Below are positions 1 through 5,399 of a stretch of 13,153 nt of DNA, in pieces (the stretch's first letter is position 1; every line of letters begins with the position of its first letter). Where the stretch lies: the NCBI GenBank assembly GCA_905233805.1, contig CAJOER010000006.1, forward strand, positions 1 to 13,153, in the 5' to 3' direction. Both the position numbers and the translations under genes were made by a program. This stretch comes from an uncultured Eubacterium sp. GTDB lineage: Bacteria > Bacillota > Clostridia > Oscillospirales > Acutalibacteraceae. A model generated the notes under the pieces. It was not told where the DNA came from. It made no database searches and saw nothing but the letters and a program-made list of their open reading frames with translations.

Positions 1-423
1 TTTTTCTTCCCTCGCGCAGTTTTTACCGATAATGGCGCCGGATTTCGGGTTGTGAAGGGAGCAGATTAACCCTTCAAAGCCGATTCTTTTCTGTAATTCG
101 TCAAGCAGGAAATCGGGGCTTGCGCTTATGACGAGAGCCTCGCGCGGACGCTCAAAAAACCAGGGATACACGTCTTTTTCGTGTCTGTCCCAGAAGCCTT
201 TGACCGCTTTTTCTCTCGGTATGACGAGCATAAACGAGAAGCAGAGCTTTTTAAAGACCTCCCATTTTACCGCGCCGCAAAATGCAAGAAGCCCGACGAC
301 GCCCACTACGGGCAGAAGCGGGAAGCACCAGGGGTAGCGCAGCAGACAGTACATCGCGAAGCGCGAGCCTGAGTCATACGGGACCAGCGTTTTATCAAAA
401 TCGTAAACGTCAATTTGTTTCAT
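1..423 (-). CDS. HAD-superfamily phosphatase (HAD-IB-like), partial at its C-terminus
   Basis: The reading frame runs from an ATG at 421-423 leftwards off the window edge, giving 141 residues without a stop. The start MKQIDVYDFDKTLV holds HAD motif I, DxDxT (D8, D10, T12), where the first Asp is the nucleophile of the family. Motif II is the Ser in VISASPDF (about S100-S102). A hydrophobic stretch near residues 33-50 lies in the cap region, as in HAD-IB enzymes of the SerB/phospholipid-phosphatase type. Motifs III and IV would lie beyond the window, so catalytic completeness cannot be judged. It begins 19 nt after the dCMP deaminase stop with no clear Shine-Dalgarno, suggesting translational coupling as the last visible gene of the mrp operon. 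The substrate cannot be predicted; the superfamily call is firm. Confidence 0.85.
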   Translation of the reverse strand, partial: MKQIDVYDFDKTLVPYDSGSRFAMYCLLRYPWCFPLLPVVGVVGLLAFCGAVKWEVFKKLCFSFMLVIPREKAVKGFWDRHEKDVYPWFFERPREALVISASPDFLLDELQKRIGFEGLICSLHNPKSGAIIGKNCAREEK

Positions 424-442
424 AGTTTTAGCGGGGCGTCGG

Positions 443-940
443 TTATACCTTTGATTCGTCGAAAGAGATAGTTATGTTTTTATCGCTTCTGAAATGGGTG
501 AGTTTAACGCCCGCGGCGGTGAACATCATTTTGCTCGCCTGAGTCGAGGGGGTATCGGCGTATTTATCGGATATGTAAATTACCTCTTTAATGCCGCTCT
601 GGATAATCGCCTTTGCGCACTCGTTGCAGGGGAAGAGGGCTACGAAAATTCTTGCGCCTCTTAAATTCTGGCCGCCTGCGTTAAGAATTGCGTTAAGCTC
701 GGCGTGGCATACGAAGGGGTATTTTGTATCGTTGGAATTTTCGGCGCTGCGCTCCCACGGGAATTCGTCGTCCGAGCAGCCGCGCGGGAAACCGTTATAG
801 CCGACGGACATAATTTTATTCTCGTCGCTTACTATGCAGGCGCCGACCTGCGTTGAGGGGTCCTTACTCCTCATTGAAGCGAGAAGGGAAACGCCCATAA
901 AGTATTCGTCCCAGGAGATATAATCGTTACGTTTTGGCAT
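443..940 (-). CDS. Deoxycytidylate (dCMP) deaminase
   Basis: Zinc-dependent cytosolic enzyme that turns dCMP into dUMP, feeding thymidylate synthesis. The 165-residue protein is a normal length for the family. Visible signatures are SKDPSTQVGA (25-34) and GYNGFPRGC (47-55), both typical of dCMP deaminases. The catalytic zinc site is CHAELNAI, with zinc ligand H79 and proton-shuttle E81, and PCNECAK, with zinc ligands C105 and C108. The start is supported by an AGAGGTG ribosome binding site directly upstream. It begins 11 nt after the mrp stop and is followed by the HAD gene 19 nt on, so it is very likely co-transcribed. A ComEB-type competence-operon name would be possible, but nothing here points to competence. 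All key residues are present. Confidence 0.95.
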   Translation of the reverse strand: MPKRNDYISWDEYFMGVSLLASMRSKDPSTQVGACIVSDENKIMSVGYNGFPRGCSDDEFPWERSAENSNDTKYPFVCHAELNAILNAGGQNLRGARIFVALFPCNECAKAIIQSGIKEVIYISDKYADTPSTQASKMMFTAAGVKLTHFRSDKNITISFDESKV

Positions 941-951
941 AATTCACCTCT

Positions 952-1770
952 TTATTTTAATGCGTTTATAAATTCGTCAAGTTCGTTGCAGGCGATGTCT
1001 TCAACCCTGCCTTTATCCACGAGCTGAGCGTTTTCGGGGTTAATCGGGAGTTTTGCAATAACGGGAACGTTAAGCTCGGCGGCGGTTTCGTCAATCTTTG
1101 ATTCGCCGAAAATGCTGTGCTTTTTACCGCAGTCGGGGCAGGTAAAATAACTCATATTTTCAATAAGGCCGAGGACGGGAACGTCCATAAGCTGAGCCAT
1201 ATTATACGCTTTATTGACTATCATTTTTACAAGGTCCTGCGGGGTAGAAACGATAATGATACCGTCAACGGGAAGGGACTGAAAGACAGTCAGCGCAACG
1301 TCGCCCGTTCCGGGAGGCATATCGACGAAAAGATAATCGATATCGCCCCAGCACACGTCAGACCAGAACTGCTGAATAACTCCGCTGATAACGGGTCCGC
1401 GCCATACGACGGGAGCGTTTTCGTCCTCAAGCAGAAGATTTATGCTCATCATTTTTATTCCGCTGTCGGTAACGGTGGGAAGAAGGCCGTTTTCGTTTTG
1501 AAGCGCCTTTGACGTAATGCCGAAGGATTTCGGAACCGAGGGGCCTGTAACGTCGGCGTCGAGAACACCGACTTTAAGCCCCGCCTTTTGAGCCTTGGAG
1601 GCTAAAAGGCAGGTTACAAGGGATTTGCCTACGCCGCCCTTGCCGGATACTACGCCGATTACCTTTTTAATATTTGAAAATTTATTCATGGGCTGCAAGA
1701 AGCTCTGCTTTTCAGTTCTGTCCGAGCAGTTCTGAGAGCAGGAGGAGCAGTCGTGATTACATTCGCTCAT
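952..1770 (-). CDS. mrp: Mrp/NBP35-family Fe-S cluster carrier ATPase
   Basis: Cytosolic P-loop ATPase of the Mrp/ApbC/NBP35 family, which bind and transfer iron-sulfur clusters to apoproteins. The 272-residue protein starts with a Cys-rich leader with C4, C8, C11 and C15 (CxxxCxxCxxxC), the N-terminal cluster-binding type seen in NBP35-like members. The deviant Walker A SGKGGVGKS spans 42-50. The DADVTGPSVP segment (71-80) and FVDMPPGTGD (148-157) are the other nucleotide-binding signatures. The central CxxC (C211, C214 in CPDCGKK) bridges a [4Fe-4S] cluster in dimers of this family. The start is supported by an AGAGGT ribosome binding site and a promoter 32 nt upstream. It heads the mrp-deaminase-HAD transcript. 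Confidence 0.95.
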   Translation of the reverse strand: MSECNHDCSSCSQNCSDRTEKQSFLQPMNKFSNIKKVIGVVSGKGGVGKSLVTCLLASKAQKAGLKVGVLDADVTGPSVPKSFGITSKALQNENGLLPTVTDSGIKMMSINLLLEDENAPVVWRGPVISGVIQQFWSDVCWGDIDYLFVDMPPGTGDVALTVFQSLPVDGIIIVSTPQDLVKMIVNKAYNMAQLMDVPVLGLIENMSYFTCPDCGKKHSIFGESKIDETAAELNVPVIAKLPINPENAQLVDKGRVEDIACNELDEFINALK

Positions 1771-1801
1771 TGGTTTTACCTCTATATAATGTATTGCACT
1801 A

Positions 1802-1830
1802 ATTTTAGCACATCATATTTAGTATTTCAA
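1802..1830 (-). promoter_or_regulatory. Promoter of mrp
   Basis: On the minus strand TTGAAA (1825-1830) and TAAAAT (1802-1807) are separated by exactly 17 bp, a near-consensus sigma-A type promoter. It lies between the lexA stop and the mrp start. No terminator hairpin is seen between lexA and mrp, so read-through from lexA is also possible. Confidence 0.75.
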
Positions 1831-1835
1831 TATAA

Positions 1836-2429
1836 TTATTCATAATTCCTGACAAGTGAGATAACTTTTCCGAGTACGGCAAGCTCATTCACTATAATCG
1901 GCTCGTAATTATCGTTCTCCGGCTGAAGGCGGAAGCGGCCTTTTTCCTTATAAAAACGCTTGACCGTTGCCTCGTCTTCAAGCAGGGCGACGATAATATC
2001 GCCGTTTTCTGCAGTCGGAGTCCGCTCGGCAATTACGATATCGCCGTCAAGAATACCCGCGTTTACCATTGAATCGCCTTTGATACGCAGGGCGAAGAGA
2101 GTACGCCCCCTCTGTTCAATCGGAACGGGGATATAATCCTCGATAGTTTCAACGGCGAGGATAGGCGCGCCCGCCGTAACCGTACCGACAAGCGGAACGT
2201 GGGCGGGACGGATTCCGCCCTTGCATATTCTTATAGTTCTTTTAAGCTGGGAATCCCTTTCAATATAGCCGAGCTCTTCAAGCGCGTTGAGGTTATACTG
2301 AACGGTTGAGGTAGATTTCAGCCCGACAGCCGCGCCGATTTCACGCACGGAGGGGGCAAGGCCTCTTTTGTCAATTGTTTCTTTAATAAAATTAAAGACT
2401 TTCTGCTGGGTTTTCGTAAGCTTTTCCAT
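1836..2429 (-). CDS. lexA: LexA SOS-response repressor
   Basis: Transcriptional repressor of the SOS regulon that cleaves itself when stimulated by RecA filaments. The 197-residue length is typical. Residues 1-70 form the winged-helix domain (recognition region SVREIGAAVGLKSTSTVQYN). The peptidase S24 domain follows from about 75. The cleavage bond is Ala86-Gly87 in TVTAGAPI. The catalytic dyad is Ser120 (KGDSM) and Lys157 (EATVKRF). All three functional sites are intact. The start is preceded by an AAGGGGA ribosome binding site. A promoter with a LexA-box-like sequence over its -35 lies upstream, consistent with the usual autorepression. It is divergent from the tRNA operon and upstream of mrp on the same strand. 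Confidence 0.97.
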   Translation of the reverse strand: MEKLTKTQQKVFNFIKETIDKRGLAPSVREIGAAVGLKSTSTVQYNLNALEELGYIERDSQLKRTIRICKGGIRPAHVPLVGTVTAGAPILAVETIEDYIPVPIEQRGRTLFALRIKGDSMVNAGILDGDIVIAERTPTAENGDIIVALLEDEATVKRFYKEKGRFRLQPENDNYEPIIVNELAVLGKVISLVRNYE

Positions 2430-2458
2430 AAAAAATCCCCTTAAATTTCAGATAGTTT

Positions 2459-2487
2459 ATTTTATCACAGGGGGCGGGCTTTGTCAA
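2459..2487 (-). promoter_or_regulatory. Promoter of lexA
   Basis: On the minus strand a perfect -35 TTGACA (2482-2487) and a -10 TAAAAT (2459-2464) are spaced by 17 bp. The -10 ends about 29 nt upstream of the lexA start codon. Confidence 0.85.
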
Positions 2488-2498
2488 ACGAATGTGCT
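2485..2498 (-). promoter_or_regulatory. Candidate LexA operator overlapping the lexA -35
   Basis: On the minus strand AGCACATTCGTTTG resembles the Firmicutes LexA box (CGAAC-N4-GTTYG). The right half GTTTG is a perfect match and the central ATTC fits; the left half is AGCAC instead of CGAAC, two mismatches. Its last three bases are shared with the -35 TTGACA, the position expected for autorepression. The site is degenerate enough that binding is not assured. Confidence 0.55.
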
Positions 2499-2567
2499 AT
2501 TTTTCAGACGGTGCAAGGCGGGAATTGAGGGTTATGACTTAAGAATAGCGAAGCAACAAAAAAAGTC

Positions 2568-2596
2568 TTGACAATTATCACGTTATATATTATAAT
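2568..2596 (+). promoter_or_regulatory. Consensus promoter of the tRNA-Met/tRNA-Glu operon
   Basis: TTGACA (2568-2573), 17 bp, TATAAT (2591-2596): both hexamers match the sigma-A consensus exactly, as expected of a stable-RNA promoter. The first tRNA starts 18 nt after the -10. Confidence 0.93.
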
Positions 2597-2614
2597 CTCA
2601 TTTGCACTAAAAAC

Positions 2615-2691
2615 GGCTTTATAGCTCAGTTGGCTAGAGCATTCGGTTCATACCCGGAGTGTCACTGGTTCGAATCCAGTTAAAGCCACCA
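2615..2691 (+). tRNA. tRNA-Met (anticodon CAU), elongator type
   Basis: 77 nt including an encoded CCA. The acceptor arm GGCTTTA/TAAAGCC is fully paired, the D arm is GCTC/GAGC, and the anticodon stem TTCGG/CCGGA holds the loop TTCATAC, giving anticodon CAU. The T arm is ACTGG/CCAGT with TTCGAAT. The anticodon stem lacks the three consecutive G-C pairs of initiator tRNA and the 1-72 pair is normal, so elongator Met fits best. A lysidine-modified Ile2 tRNA also carries CAU and is the alternative. Confidence 0.93.
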
Positions 2692-2693
2692 CC

Positions 2694-2768
2694 GGCCCGG
2701 TGGTCAAGTGGTTAAGACACCGCCCTTTCACGGCGGTAACACGGGTTCAAATCCCGTCCGGGTCACCA
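2694..2768 (+). tRNA. tRNA-Glu (anticodon UUC)
   Basis: 75 nt including an encoded CCA, starting 2 nt after tRNA-Met. The acceptor arm GGCCCGG pairs with CCGGGTC (one G-U). The anticodon stem CCGCC/GGCGG holds the loop CTTTCAC, giving anticodon UUC. The T loop is TTCAAAT. Its 3' half recurs in fragments in the following 300 bp (see the repeat entries). Confidence 0.95.
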
Positions 2769-2805
2769 AAACGAAAAGACACCTTCACGGTGTCTTTTTC
2801 GTTTT
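2768..2805 (+). terminator. Rho-independent terminator of the tRNA operon
   Basis: The hairpin GACACC-TTCAC-GGTGTC is extended by A-rich and T-rich flanks (GAAAA/TTTTTC) and followed by TTTTTCGTTTT. It begins at the last base of the tRNA-Glu CCA. The flanks make it potentially active in both directions. Confidence 0.9.
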
Positions 2806-2808
2806 GCC

Positions 2809-2823
2809 GACGGGATTTGAAAC
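2809..2823 (-). repeat. Inverted partial copy of the tRNA-Glu T-arm region
   Basis: The 13 bases GACGGGATTTGAA at 2809-2821 are the exact reverse complement of 2746-2758 within tRNA-Glu (TTCAAATCCCGTC). The run CGGGATTTGAAAC at 2811-2823 recurs at 3014-3026. It is not part of a tRNA structure. Confidence 0.7.
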
Positions 2824-2833
2824 GGTTCGTTTG

Positions 2834-2953
2834 CGACCGCTGCCGGTGGCAGAAGAAGGGAGCAAAAAGAACTTAGCCGCGGTCGGAATTCTGAAACGCC
2901 GTATCGGGCGTTTAACAGAATTCCGGGCACCGCAATGCGATAACCGTTGCGGT
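2834..2953. other. Gene-free stretch with nested and serial palindromes
   Basis: No credible coding frame is visible. CGACCGC (2834-2840) pairs with GCGGTCG (2879-2885), enclosing a small hairpin CTGCC-GGT-GGCAG (2840-2852). Next is a long hairpin: GGAATTCTG (2885-2893) plus AAACGCC (2894-2900), a GTATCG loop, GGCGTTT (2907-2913), a 2-nt bulge and CAGAATTCC (2916-2924). A third inverted repeat is ACCGCAA (2929-2935) with TTGCGGT (2947-2953). This could be a structured RNA, a palindromic repeat element or a degraded mobile-element end; the sequence alone does not decide. Confidence 0.6.
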
Positions 2954-2974
2954 TAGTAATGCCCTTGTTTCGTT

Positions 2975-3051
2975 GTTGAGAAGAAAATCCCGTCCGGGAA
3001 ATGCGAAGCATTTCGGGATTTGAAACAGAGTTGAGAGGAAAATCCCGTCCG
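2975..3051 (+). repeat. Direct repeat pair containing the tRNA-Glu 3' sequence, around a hairpin
   Basis: Two 22-nt copies at 2975-2996 and 3030-3051 differ at one position. Both contain AAATCCCGTCCG, which is also in tRNA-Glu; the first copy matches tRNA-Glu for 14 nt (2985-2998 equals 2749-2762). Between them GAAATGC-GAA-GCATTTC forms a hairpin at 2998-3014, flanked by AAATCCC and GGGATTT that can extend the stem. Read on the minus strand the structure ends in a short T-run, so it might also terminate CPBP transcription weakly. Confidence 0.65.
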
Positions 3052-3062
3052 CGTAAAACGCA

Positions 3063-4055
3063 TTATGCAGTTTCGTCTGCTGTCTGCGGCTCTTCCTTGC
3101 TTTTACGTTTTTTTCTCTTTTTCGGGATGAAATCAGCCCAGACGTCATTTTTCTCGGGCTTGCCGCGGTTGATTATGATAATTATTCCGATAATAACACC
3201 GAGGATAATCAGAGACCCGACGCTTCCCTCAACGCCGAAACCGACATTGTAGAACAATCCGTTTTGAGCGCTTGCAGCCTCAAGCTTGAAAAGCGAATAT
3301 TCCGAAACCATACCGCTGTTCGGCAGTCCGAATGCGATATTTTGAGTGAAGTTCCAGGCGGTGTGCATCATAATTGCCGCCCAGGCGCTGTCGTAGTAGT
3401 AAATAAAAAGCGAGAAAATAATTCCGGAAGCAAATATTTCCAAAACGGAAATCACCGTGATTCCGTCGTTAAACAGGTGCAAAACGGTGAACAATAGCGA
3501 GTTTCCTATAATCGCAACGAGCGGGCTTTTGTATCTTCGGCGCAATTTCTGATAAAGAAAAATCCTCGTAACCAGTTCCTCTGCGCCTGACTGAATGGCA
3601 ACGAAAAAGAGAAATACAAAGAATAAAACGGGATTAAACTCGTAGAAAGTGAGATGGATGTCACCCAGCAGTACCGACATTAAAATGCAAAAGCCGTTGG
3701 CTCCGAAGCCGAGCAGCAGACCTGCAACAATCCCTTTAAGATTGTTCCCGTTTTTGTTCGGCGCAAGCTGTTTAAGTATCGGGAGGTTCGATTTAAAGAT
3801 TGAGCACATCAGTAAAAAGACAATCCAGATGCCTGCAAACACGACATACATACTCAAAAATTCAAGTACGCTTTCAGAGGTTGTAACAGGGCTGAAAACC
3901 TTATCAAACGGAACAAGCCTGAAAAACAAAGATGTTAACAAATCTCCGCCAAACACTATTACAAGCGAAAGGACGGCGGCTATTAAATAAATGTCTGTCC
4001 ATTTCCTCGACGGTCTTGTCCAGGAATCTATCTTTTTCTTAAGCTTTTCTTTCAT
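3063..4055 (-). CDS. CPBP-family intramembrane glutamic endopeptidase (CAAX/Abi type)
   Basis: Polytopic membrane protein of the CPBP family (related to CAAX prenyl protease 2 / Rce1), whose bacterial members are implicated in membrane proteolysis and bacteriocin self-immunity. The 330 residues include hydrophobic segments near 23-46, 66-86, 107-130, 142-156, 178-192, 201-220 and 280-296. The three family motifs are present: EELVTR (E159, E160, R164), FTVLH (F189, H193) and HTAWN (H231, N235), so the active site looks complete. The C-terminus is a Lys/Arg-rich cytosolic tail after the last membrane segment. A CGGAGAT ribosome binding site and a promoter precede the start. It is transcribed alone. 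No bacteriocin gene lies beside it, so an immunity role is not shown; the substrate is unknown. Confidence 0.9.
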   Translation of the reverse strand: MKEKLKKKIDSWTRPSRKWTDIYLIAAVLSLVIVFGGDLLTSLFFRLVPFDKVFSPVTTSESVLEFLSMYVVFAGIWIVFLLMCSIFKSNLPILKQLAPNKNGNNLKGIVAGLLLGFGANGFCILMSVLLGDIHLTFYEFNPVLFFVFLFFVAIQSGAEELVTRIFLYQKLRRRYKSPLVAIIGNSLLFTVLHLFNDGITVISVLEIFASGIIFSLFIYYYDSAWAAIMMHTAWNFTQNIAFGLPNSGMVSEYSLFKLEAASAQNGLFYNVGFGVEGSVGSLIILGVIIGIIIIINRGKPEKNDVWADFIPKKRKKRKSKEEPQTADETA

Positions 4056-4079
4056 AGTTTTTATCTCCGTAATAAGTTA

Positions 4080-4108
4080 AGTATAACACATATTATAATT
4101 ATCTGCAA
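4080..4108 (-). promoter_or_regulatory. Promoter of the CPBP protease gene
   Basis: On the minus strand TTGCAG (4103-4108) and TATACT (4080-4085) are separated by 17 bp. The -10 lies about 24 nt upstream of the start codon. Confidence 0.7.
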
Positions 4109-4405
4109 TCCGTGTTATACCGAAACCCGCGATTTTCAAACGAAGCCGCTTCGCTTCTTAATTCCGCAGGATTTCCCGTCCTGACCGCCCCGACTTAAAA
4201 AACGCCTTGTTCTCAATCGGAACAAAGGCGTTTTGTTTATCTCTTTTTCTTTTTGCGGTTTTTCAAAAGCACTCACAACCGCTCACAAACTACTCTCTGA
4301 CCCTCCCAAACACCCGAAATAAGGGTCAGAATAAGGGTCAAAATCAACAACACAATTAACTACAATGTACGGGTTGTTACATTCCTTTCTTAACAAAATG
4401 TTTAC
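4109..4405. other. Intergenic region with short repeats and an orphan terminator; no gene seen
   Basis: About 300 bp between divergent genes. It contains a terminator-like hairpin at 4197-4234 (separate entry). Tandem CTCACAA sits at 4272-4278 and 4282-4288. AATAAGGGTCA occurs in tandem at 4318-4328 and 4330-4340, with an inverted TGACCCT at 4298-4304. A minus-strand open frame reaching from 4663 to 4283 is antisense to the lipoprotein gene, lacks any recognisable domain and is not called. Confidence 0.6.
4197..4234. terminator. Orphan bidirectional terminator-like hairpin
   Basis: AAAACGCCTT-GTTC, a 7-nt loop, and GAAC-A-AAGGCGTTTT form an imperfect stem with one bulged A. It is flanked by an A-run and a T-run, so it would act on either strand. 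No called gene ends at it: the CPBP gene points away to the left and the lipoprotein gene away to the right. It may be a remnant of a lost gene or an insulator between the two promoters. Confidence 0.7.
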
Positions 4406-4434
4406 TTGATAGTAATAAGTTTTTACTATATAAT
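4406..4434 (+). promoter_or_regulatory. Promoter of the cystatin-like lipoprotein gene
   Basis: TTGATA (4406-4411), 17 bp, TATAAT (4429-4434). The spacing is optimal and the -10 is perfect. It is followed by a GAGGAGGT ribosome binding site at about 4461-4468. Confidence 0.8.
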
Positions 4435-4475
4435 AAAGTTGTAAATCCTTTAAATATTTTGAGGAGGTAATATTT

Positions 4476-5171
4476 ATGAAAAAATTAATTGCAATTCTTG
4501 CCTGTATTGCTCTTGTTGCAGCGAGCGCGGCTGTATTTGCGTCGTGCAGCAAGCAAAAGCCCGAAGAGGAGACGACGAGCGAGGCCGTAACCGAAGCCGA
4601 AGGCGGCGAGATTACGGGAGGCTGGGAAAAGGCCGAGTCCCTCGCGATTACAGACGAATTCAAAACCGTATTTTATAAGGCGGTTGCCGAACTTGACGGG
4701 GTTGATTATACGCCGATTGCGTATCTTTCAAGCCAGGTAGTAGCCGGCAAAAACCACTGCGTACTCTGCAAGGCTGTTCCCGTAGTTCCCGACGCTAAAA
4801 CGACCTATTCAATCCTTTACATTTACGAGGATTTGGAGGGCAACGCGAAGGTCAGCGAAATCGCTGCGAGCGAGGCTGAAACGAACATCGCCGGCGAGGA
4901 CGTAACGGGCGGCTGGGAAGAGCCGGAAAGCCCTGAGGTAACCGACGAGGCGAAGAAGGCGCTTGAAAAGGCATGCGAAACGCTTACGGGCGCGGATTAT
5001 GAGGCGGTTGCACTGCTTTCAACCCAGGTTGTTGCAGGCACGAATTACCGCTTACTCTGCGAAGTTAAGCCGGTAACGCCCGACGCCGAGGCGCACTACG
5101 AAATAGTAACCGTTTACGCCGATTTACAGGGTGGAGCGGAGATTACCGAAAACGCGGAATTCAGCAAATAG
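4476..5171 (+). CDS. Lipoprotein with two tandem cystatin-like domains
   Basis: Predicted surface lipoprotein of 231 residues. The N-terminus has Lys2-Lys3, a hydrophobic core and a lipobox-like FASC with Cys24 as the likely lipidated residue; Phe at -3 is less usual. An acidic linker follows (about 28-46). Two homologous units then follow, about 48-130 and 145-226. Each starts with TGGW, has a helical stretch, (A/G)xDYxxxA, the hallmark loop QVVAG (87-91 and 184-188), a strand, and a Y-x-DL(E/Q)G segment. QVVAG is the cystatin inhibitory loop motif (QxVxG); the second copy continues TNY exactly as in animal stefins. The leading Gly-Gly also matches the stefin N-terminal region that enters the protease cleft. 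I infer a bacterial cystatin-fold protein, possibly inhibiting papain-like cysteine proteases. Inhibition is not proven by sequence. Start choice: strong GAGGAGGT ribosome binding site. Transcribed alone, ending in a terminator. Confidence 0.85.
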   Translation: MKKLIAILACIALVAASAAVFASCSKQKPEEETTSEAVTEAEGGEITGGWEKAESLAITDEFKTVFYKAVAELDGVDYTPIAYLSSQVVAGKNHCVLCKAVPVVPDAKTTYSILYIYEDLEGNAKVSEIAASEAETNIAGEDVTGGWEEPESPEVTDEAKKALEKACETLTGADYEAVALLSTQVVAGTNYRLLCEVKPVTPDAEAHYEIVTVYADLQGGAEITENAEFSK

Positions 5172-5175
5172 AGAC

Positions 5176-5209
5176 AAAAAAGCCGGAGCAAAAGCTCCGG
5201 CCTTTTTTT
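5176..5209 (+). terminator. Rho-independent terminator of the lipoprotein gene
   Basis: AAAAAAGCCGGAGC-AAAA-GCTCCGGC followed by CTTTTTTT, beginning 5 nt after the stop codon. It separates the lipoprotein transcript from the giant-protein transcript. Confidence 0.95.
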
Positions 5210-5314
5210 ATCTCTTGTTTACAGTAAAAAAGAATTGCTTTATTACAATACTTTACATATTCGATAAACTGTAAGTAATATATTGATTTTTTAACAAAAT
5301 ATTAATAAATTTTG

Positions 5315-5343
5315 TTGACTTTGTTAACGTGCGCTTATATTAT
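5315..5343 (+). promoter_or_regulatory. Promoter of the giant secreted protein gene
   Basis: TTGACT (5315-5320), 17 bp, TATTAT (5338-5343), one mismatch from consensus in each hexamer. The surrounding 130 bp are very AT-rich. Confidence 0.75.
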
Positions 5344-5362
5344 TATCTTGTAATATTATGTG

Positions 5363-5393
5363 TTCCTCAAAATTTATGAGGAATAATGGAGGT
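5363..5393 (+). promoter_or_regulatory. 5' UTR hairpin and ribosome binding site that fixes the start
   Basis: TTCCTCA (5363-5369) pairs with TGAGGAA (5377-5383) around a 7-nt loop. The strong ribosome binding site GGAGGT (5388-5393) lies 4 nt beyond the stem and 6 nt before the ATG at 5400. An in-frame ATG at 5358 would place this hairpin and Shine-Dalgarno inside the coding sequence and put 14 polar residues before the signal peptide, so it is not the start. Confidence 0.8.
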
Positions 5394-5399
5394 AGAAGC

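Noticed and set aside
2708..3252. Short open frames across the tRNA-Glu gene and the palindromic region
   Set aside because: They run through the tRNA, its terminator and hairpin repeats, or antisense to the CPBP gene, with no ribosome binding site.
4272..4340. Short tandem repeats considered as a CRISPR remnant
   Set aside because: Units are 7-11 nt with 10-12-nt periods and there are no spacers of regular size; no cas gene is present.
4250..4346. Possible leftover C-terminus of a phage or ICE integrase on the minus strand
   Set aside because: The GACCCTTATT repeats recalled integrase tails, but no frame is open beyond about 30 codons with a catalytic motif, so the idea has no support.
4283..4663. 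Minus-strand open frame of 126 codons antisense to the lipoprotein start
   Set aside because: It lies opposite a gene with a strong ribosome binding site, signal peptide and clear domains, has no recognisable motif, and its promoter side would be inside that gene. Most likely a chance open frame.
5219..5273. TTACAGT/ACTGTAA inverted repeat upstream of the giant gene
   Set aside because: Only 7 bp, about 40 bp apart in very AT-rich sequence; chance occurrence is likely.
5358..5399. Upstream in-frame ATG as the start of the giant protein
   Set aside because: It would put a 5' hairpin and a strong GGAGGT inside the coding region and 14 polar residues before the signal peptide. The ATG at 5400 is far better placed.
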